Of a stretch of DNA of 64,000 nt, positions 60,362-64,000 are shown piece after piece (the first letter of the stretch is position 1; the number at the start of each line of letters is the position of its first letter). Origin of the DNA: Paracoccaceae bacterium (GTDB lineage: Bacteria; Pseudomonadota; Alphaproteobacteria; Rhodobacterales; Rhodobacteraceae); assembly GCA_020832445.1 (NCBI GenBank), contig JAFIEO010000017.1:1-64000 (forward strand). The letters run 5' to 3'. The notes under the pieces were generated by a model that was not told the origin of the DNA, did no database searches, and worked only from the letters and a program-made list of their open reading frames with translations. The translations under genes were made by a program, and so were the position numbers.

Positions 60362-60422
60362 GTCTGTGGGCGAAAACTGAAACTGAATGATTTTCCCTTG
60401 AATCCCTGTCGCTTTCAAGGTC

Positions 60423-60439
60423 TGCCTAAAATTTAGGCA
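60423..60439. promoter_or_regulatory. 17 bp palindrome in the uvrC leader
   Basis: TGCCTAAA-A-TTTAGGCA is a perfect inverted repeat just downstream of the predicted uvrC promoter (60461-60488), where a bound repressor would block transcription. The rest of the 303-base gap holds an AT-rich stretch (60440-60530) and no gene. Confidence 0.45.
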
Positions 60440-60460
60440 AAAACGCAACCCTTTGTTTTA

Positions 60461-60488
60461 GTTATATAATTTAATTCATGTCAGTCAA
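60461..60488 (-). promoter_or_regulatory. predicted uvrC promoter
   Basis: On the minus strand TTGACT, a 16-base spacer and TATAAC, in an AT-rich segment about 190 bases before uvrC. Confidence 0.5.
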
Positions 60489-60576
60489 GTCACTGAATTT
60501 TATTAATAAATGGTTACGGATTTGTGACTGTTCCGTGAACGGTGCACAACTTGGTAAAGGCTGCGTTACACCGGGG

Positions 60577-61356
60577 CTAAAGTCCCGCCGCATCAGGGGT
60601 TTTCCAGCAAAGATGCTGCCCGCCATCAATACATAAAAGCTGGCCTGTAACCGACGGTGAATCCAAGAAAAAACCAAGCGCGGCAGTAATGTCGGACGGG
60701 TTTGCCCCGCGCGCAAGAATGGTGGTGCGGCGGCTGTGCTGATACTCGCCCTGAGATTGATCAGCCGCTTGCAATGTCGGGCCGGGGCCGATGGCGTTTA
60801 CCCTGATCTGTGGTCCCAGTTCCTGTGCGGCCAGACGCGTAAATGCCCAAAGCCCCATCTTGGCTATGGAATAGGTCATATGCTGCGGCGTCAGGTTGCG
60901 CACCTTCTGGTCGATCATGTTGACCACCAGCCCGGACGCAACAGGCTCGCCCGCGTCATCCGTCAGTGCTGGCGGGCATTGCGCTGCAAATGCCTGCGTC
61001 AGCACGAAGGGCGCGCGCAGGTTGGTCATCATATGCCTGTCCCAGCTTTCGCGCGTGGCATTGGCGATGCTGTCATCTTCGAAGATGGACGCATTATTGA
61101 CCAGCACCGACAGCGGGCCGCCGCCAAGCCCGCGTGCGGCGTTCGCGACAACAGGGTTCAACGCCCCCTCATCCAGCAGATCGGCCTGCACACACACGGC
61201 CTTGCGGCCCAATGCGGCTATGTCATCTTGCAGCCTGTGCGCCGCATCGCGCGAACGCGCGTAGTGGATGGCCACATCATAGCCGCGCTGCGCAAGATAC
61301 AGGGCCATTTCCCGCCCCAGTCGGTGGGCCGCGCCAGTCACAAGGGCATTGGGCAT
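60577..61356 (-). CDS. SDR oxidoreductase, pteridine-reductase-like
   Basis: A 259-residue short-chain dehydrogenase. The cofactor loop is TGAAHRLG, with Arg where most SDRs have Gly; this TGxxxRxG form marks pteridine reductases (PTR1/FolM type) and favours NADPH. VNNAS is near residue 88, and the catalytic Tyr and Lys are in YSIAK near 171. It may reduce dihydrobiopterin or dihydrofolate, which remains a guess. It follows the antiporter gene by 4 bases. Confidence 0.87.
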   Translation of the reverse strand: MPNALVTGAAHRLGREMALYLAQRGYDVAIHYARSRDAAHRLQDDIAALGRKAVCVQADLLDEGALNPVVANAARGLGGGPLSVLVNNASIFEDDSIANATRESWDRHMMTNLRAPFVLTQAFAAQCPPALTDDAGEPVASGLVVNMIDQKVRNLTPQHMTYSIAKMGLWAFTRLAAQELGPQIRVNAIGPGPTLQAADQSQGEYQHSRRTTILARGANPSDITAALGFFLDSPSVTGQLLCIDGGQHLCWKTPDAAGL

Positions 61357-61360
61357 AAGT

Positions 61361-62302
61361 TCACACTCCGATTTGGATCAATGCCCAGATGTAGCCCCCA
61401 TATCCCAGAAGCAATACCCCGCCCCATATTCGCGAGATGGGTTTTTGAAACCATATGAACGGGGCGAGAGCCAGCGATGCCGCCAGCATAATCCAAAGAT
61501 CCAGCTGCATCATCTGCGCAGGTATCGGCATTGCCCCGAACAGGCCCGCCACACCAAGGATCAGCGCCAGATTGAACAGGTTCGAGCCTATGATATTGCC
61601 CAGCGCCACCCCCCCTTCGCGCCGGATGGCGGCCATCAGGGTTGTGGCCAGTTCCGGCAGCGACGTGCCCACAGCAACCACCGTCAGGCCGATCATCAGG
61701 TCTGACACGCCCAGCGTTTCGGCAATATCCACAGCACCGCTGACCAGCAGGTTCGCCCCCAGCGGCAGGCCGATGATGCCAAGTGCTGTGAACAGCGCGA
61801 TTTTGCGCCCCGGCATAGACGGGTCTGCGCCTTCCAGATCGGCGGGTTCGCGGCGGGCGTTGCGGCCGCGCCGGATACTGTCAGCCATGAATACAGCAAA
61901 TGCCCCCAGCAGCACCAAGGCCTGCCACCGCCCGATCACCCCTGTCAGTGCAAGGGCCATGAACAGCGCGGACACTGCCAGCATCATCAGATAATCGCGC
62001 AACACCTCGCGGTTGACAGCCAGCGCCGATACCAGCGCAGGCACGCCCAGCACCAGCAGGATATTGGCGATATTGGACCCCACGACATTGCCCAGCGCCA
62101 GCCCGCCTGCATCTTGCAACACCGCCTTGACCGACACCAGAAGTTCGGGCGCCGATGTGCCGAATGCCACAATCGTCATGCCCACCATAAGCGCGGGAAT
62201 GCCCAGCCGCAGCGCCAGATTGACCGCGCCGCGCACCAGCGCATCGCCTGCCAGCAACAAGATCACAAGGCCCGCTGCAATTTGCGCAAGGTCGGCCAGC
62301 AT
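61361..62302 (-). CDS. calcium/sodium antiporter (CaCA family)
   Basis: A 313-residue inner-membrane protein with about 10 helices in two inverted halves. Each half carries the CaCA alpha-repeat: IVAFGTSAPELLVSVKAVLQ with ALGNVVGSNIANILLVLG, and VVAVGTSLPELATTLMAAIR with ALGNIIGSNLFNLALILG. It exchanges Ca2+ for Na+ or H+, as in YrbG. It stands in a minus-strand run with the S49 peptidase, a small zinc-ribbon protein and the SDR gene. Confidence 0.94.
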   Translation of the reverse strand: MLADLAQIAAGLVILLLAGDALVRGAVNLALRLGIPALMVGMTIVAFGTSAPELLVSVKAVLQDAGGLALGNVVGSNIANILLVLGVPALVSALAVNREVLRDYLMMLAVSALFMALALTGVIGRWQALVLLGAFAVFMADSIRRGRNARREPADLEGADPSMPGRKIALFTALGIIGLPLGANLLVSGAVDIAETLGVSDLMIGLTVVAVGTSLPELATTLMAAIRREGGVALGNIIGSNLFNLALILGVAGLFGAMPIPAQMMQLDLWIMLAASLALAPFIWFQKPISRIWGGVLLLGYGGYIWALIQIGV

Positions 62303-62324
62303 TCACAAACCTTTCACAAAAGGA

Positions 62325-62513
62325 TCAGCCCTTGCAACGACACGCATCGCCGTTCAGCAGGAATTTGCCACAGGACTTGCATTTGCGCGGGCGCGGCAGT
62401 TTTGTCTGACGCAGCCGGTCCAGCGGTGTCTTATGCGACGGGTTCATGAATTTCTTGATCGCGCCCATCACGATCATAAACACCAGAAATGCGGCGACGA
62501 TTTTGATGATCAT
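62325..62513 (-). CDS. small membrane protein with zinc ribbon
   Basis: 62 residues: one N-terminal transmembrane helix (MIIKIVAAFLVFMIVMGAIKK) and a basic tail ending CKSCGKFLLNGDACRCKG, a half zinc ribbon with CxxC and CxC. The longest track ORF starts 36 residues earlier inside the peptidase gene; ATG 62513 lies 4 bases after its stop. Function is not known. Its conserved-looking metal site and tight spacing between the S49 peptidase and antiporter argue that it is a real gene of this operon. Confidence 0.8.
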   Translation of the reverse strand: MIIKIVAAFLVFMIVMGAIKKFMNPSHKTPLDRLRQTKLPRPRKCKSCGKFLLNGDACRCKG

Positions 62514-62517
62514 GCGC

Positions 62518-63312
62518 CTACATTCCGTATTGTGCGTACAAGGCGCGTTCTTGCGACACTTCCAGCGCATCGGACATGATGCCCAGACCCAGCCGCGACA
62601 GGAAGGGGCGGCGAATGCCATAGGGCCGGAAGCGCACCTTGTCGCCGTAGCGCGCCTTCATCATCGGCACCAGATGGCCCAGCCCGTCGGCCAGTCCCAA
62701 CTCGACCGCGCGGCTGCCGACCCAGAATTCGCCTGTGAACAGGTTGTCGTCATCTGCCAGCTTCACGGCGCGTCGTTGCTTGACCTGCGCGATGAAGTTC
62801 TGATGCACCTGATCTTGCAGCGCGCGCAGGCGGGCCACATCTTCGGGGTTTTCGGGGCGGAACGGGTCCAACTGGGATTTGGACGTGCCCGATGTATAGA
62901 CCCGCCGTTCAATGCCATAGCGCGCAATCAGGTCGTGCAGCCCGAACCCTGCCGAAATAACCCCGATGGAGCCGACGATAGAATTTGCATCCACATGAAT
63001 ATCATCGCCCGCCGTGGCCAGCCAATAGCCCCCCGACGCGGCCAGATCTTCGACAAAGGCGTGAACGGGTATCTTCACCTCCTCTGCCAGCCGGCGGATG
63101 CGCGCGGCGATCAACGCGCTTTGCACGGGGCTGCCGCCCGGTGAATTGATCACCAGTGCCACAGCCGCAGGCTTGCCGCGCCTGAACGCCGCTTCGATCA
63201 GCGGCGCAAGGCTGGCATCATTCAGCCGCCCCGGACTGGCGCTTGCGGCAATCATGCCCTGTAGCCGGATGACGGCAACGGACGGCTTTTTCGGAAGGAA
63301 GGGTAAATTCAT
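62518..63312 (-). CDS. S49 family peptidase (SppA/SohB-like)
   Basis: A 264-residue signal-peptide-peptidase-like serine protease with a Ser-Lys dyad. INSPGGSPVQSALIAARIRRL is near residue 53, Ser is in VEDLAASGGYWLA near 90, and the candidate Lys is in SGTSKSQLDPF near 142. There is no N-terminal membrane helix, so it may be cytoplasmic or peripherally bound. ATG 63312 or the ATG two codons earlier could be used. Confidence 0.9.
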   Translation of the reverse strand: MNLPFLPKKPSVAVIRLQGMIAASASPGRLNDASLAPLIEAAFRRGKPAAVALVINSPGGSPVQSALIAARIRRLAEEVKIPVHAFVEDLAASGGYWLATAGDDIHVDANSIVGSIGVISAGFGLHDLIARYGIERRVYTSGTSKSQLDPFRPENPEDVARLRALQDQVHQNFIAQVKQRRAVKLADDDNLFTGEFWVGSRAVELGLADGLGHLVPMMKARYGDKVRFRPYGIRRPFLSRLGLGIMSDALEVSQERALYAQYGM

Positions 63313-63441
63313 GAACATAAGCCTGCATGTAGGGTGCGCCGGGGTGGGCAACAAGACTGCATGGACGAAGTTTGCGCCATTGCCTGCGTTTTCCTGTGCC
63401 CATGGCGTATGTTCTGTGGTTCAGGGCGTTTCGTGCGCCCC

Positions 63442-64000
63442 TCACAACAGCGGGCTTGCCAGGGCCAGCGTGTTGTTGCGCAACCTGCGAATGATGGACC
63501 AGTCGGCCACATCGGCCCGGTCGATCCGTGTGGCACGGTCGATATAGCTGCGCTGGCGCTGGTCCAGACATTCGGTAAAACCGGCACATTTGAACAGTAA
63601 GGAATTTTCATAGTTCAGATCAAAACTGCGATGGTCCAGATTGGCCGTGCCGATCATGCCGAACTGGCCGTCAACCGTGACAATCTTGGAATGAATAAGC
63701 CCCGGTCTGAACAGATGAATGCGCACGCCTGCGCGCAACAGGTCAGGATACAGGCTTTCACTGGCGGCGCCGACTATAGCGCTGTCATTGCGGGCGGGTA
63801 AAATCAGGTCGGTCTGCACGCCGCGTTCGGCTGCTGAACAGATGGCCGTATGCAATGCGGGGTCCGGCACATAGTAAGGCGTGGTCAGCATCAGCCGGTC
63901 GGTTGCGGCATAGATCATGGCGCGCAACGCATCTGACGGTGTGGTGTATATGTCATCCGGCCCCGACGCGATGACCTGTGCGGTCACGCCGCCGTCCTGG
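63442..64000 (-). CDS. phospholipase D family protein, cardiolipin-synthase-like (partial)
   Basis: The C-terminal 186 residues of a phospholipase D superfamily protein; the frame stays open to the window end, so the N-terminus and first HKD motif lie outside. The second HKD motif is complete: HSKIVTVDGQFGMIGTANLDHRS near residue 118 of the segment. RLMLTTPYYVPDPAL and FDLNYENSLL fit cardiolipin synthase ClsA. It would join two phosphatidylglycerols. Confidence 0.85.
   Translation of the reverse strand, partial: QDGGVTAQVIASGPDDIYTTPSDALRAMIYAATDRLMLTTPYYVPDPALHTAICSAAERGVQTDLILPARNDSAIVGAASESLYPDLLRAGVRIHLFRPGLIHSKIVTVDGQFGMIGTANLDHRSFDLNYENSLLFKCAGFTECLDQRQRSYIDRATRIDRADVADWSIIRRLRNNTLALASPLL

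Noticed and set aside
60353-60530. Chromosomal replication origin
   Set aside because: AT-rich with one perfect DnaA box, but no cluster of boxes and none of the usual origin neighbours (dnaA, hemE, parAB).

Overview
This 64 kb window looks like ordinary chromosome from an alphaproteobacterium of the Rhodobacteraceae (Rhodobacter/Roseobacter group). The reasons are a high-GC sequence, a separate F0 ATP synthase operon (atpI-atpB-atpE-atpX-atpF) with both b and b' subunits, a petP-petR regulator pair, a trpG-trpD-trpC-moaC-moeA-lexA block with an alphaproteobacterial GTTC-N7-GTTC SOS box, the B12-dependent ribonucleotide reductase NrdJ, and TAXI-type TRAP transport genes. The genus cannot be fixed from the sequence alone. 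I see no prophage, insertion sequence transposase, CRISPR array or rRNA; there is one tRNA (Leu, anticodon UAA).

Layout. 0-16 kb: nrdJ, an MFS transporter, a CoA-binding protein, a DMT transporter, hisF-hisE, a DksA-like zinc-finger protein, prfC, the lexA/moeA/moaC/trpCDG operon and a divergent polysaccharide deacetylase. 16-31 kb: tRNA-Leu, the NAD(P)HX repair enzyme, glnB-glnA, aroA with an orphan ParA and an Lrp regulator facing a LysE exporter, a TAXI TRAP transporter, then the four-gene Anbu proteasome-like cluster (ATP-grasp, alpha-E, transglutaminase, Anbu). 31-45 kb: an ArsR regulator, the F0 operon, a GntR regulator, an OmpA lipoprotein, an Ada-like methyltransferase, panC-panB, a dimethylglycine/sarcosine dehydrogenase-like flavoprotein, a Nudix hydrolase, phosphoglucomutase and ilvE. 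45-64 kb: petP-petR, an MsbA-like ABC exporter, accA, a DUF1800/DUF1501 pair, an SbcD/SbcC-like nuclease-ATPase pair, a sirtuin with uvrC, and a minus-strand group (phospholipase D, S49 peptidase, small zinc-ribbon membrane protein, Ca/Na antiporter, SDR reductase).

The most unusual thing here is a family of intergenic repeats. Five copies of about 230 bp and one 73 bp internally deleted derivative lie within 64 kb, in both orientations. They have 11 bp terminal inverted repeats (TGGCCTTTTGC or TGGCCTGAAGC), a core built of nested inverted repeats, and no transposase. Four of the five full copies sit between convergent genes, and none lies in a divergent promoter region. Several ORF-track entries are translations of this repeat. 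A second unexplained item is a nested-hairpin segment with a strong intrinsic terminator at 179-298, which may be a small RNA.

Protein functions are from family motifs read by eye; no database search was run. Start codons were moved from the longest-ORF position where a ribosome binding site, an operon overlap or family length argued for it.
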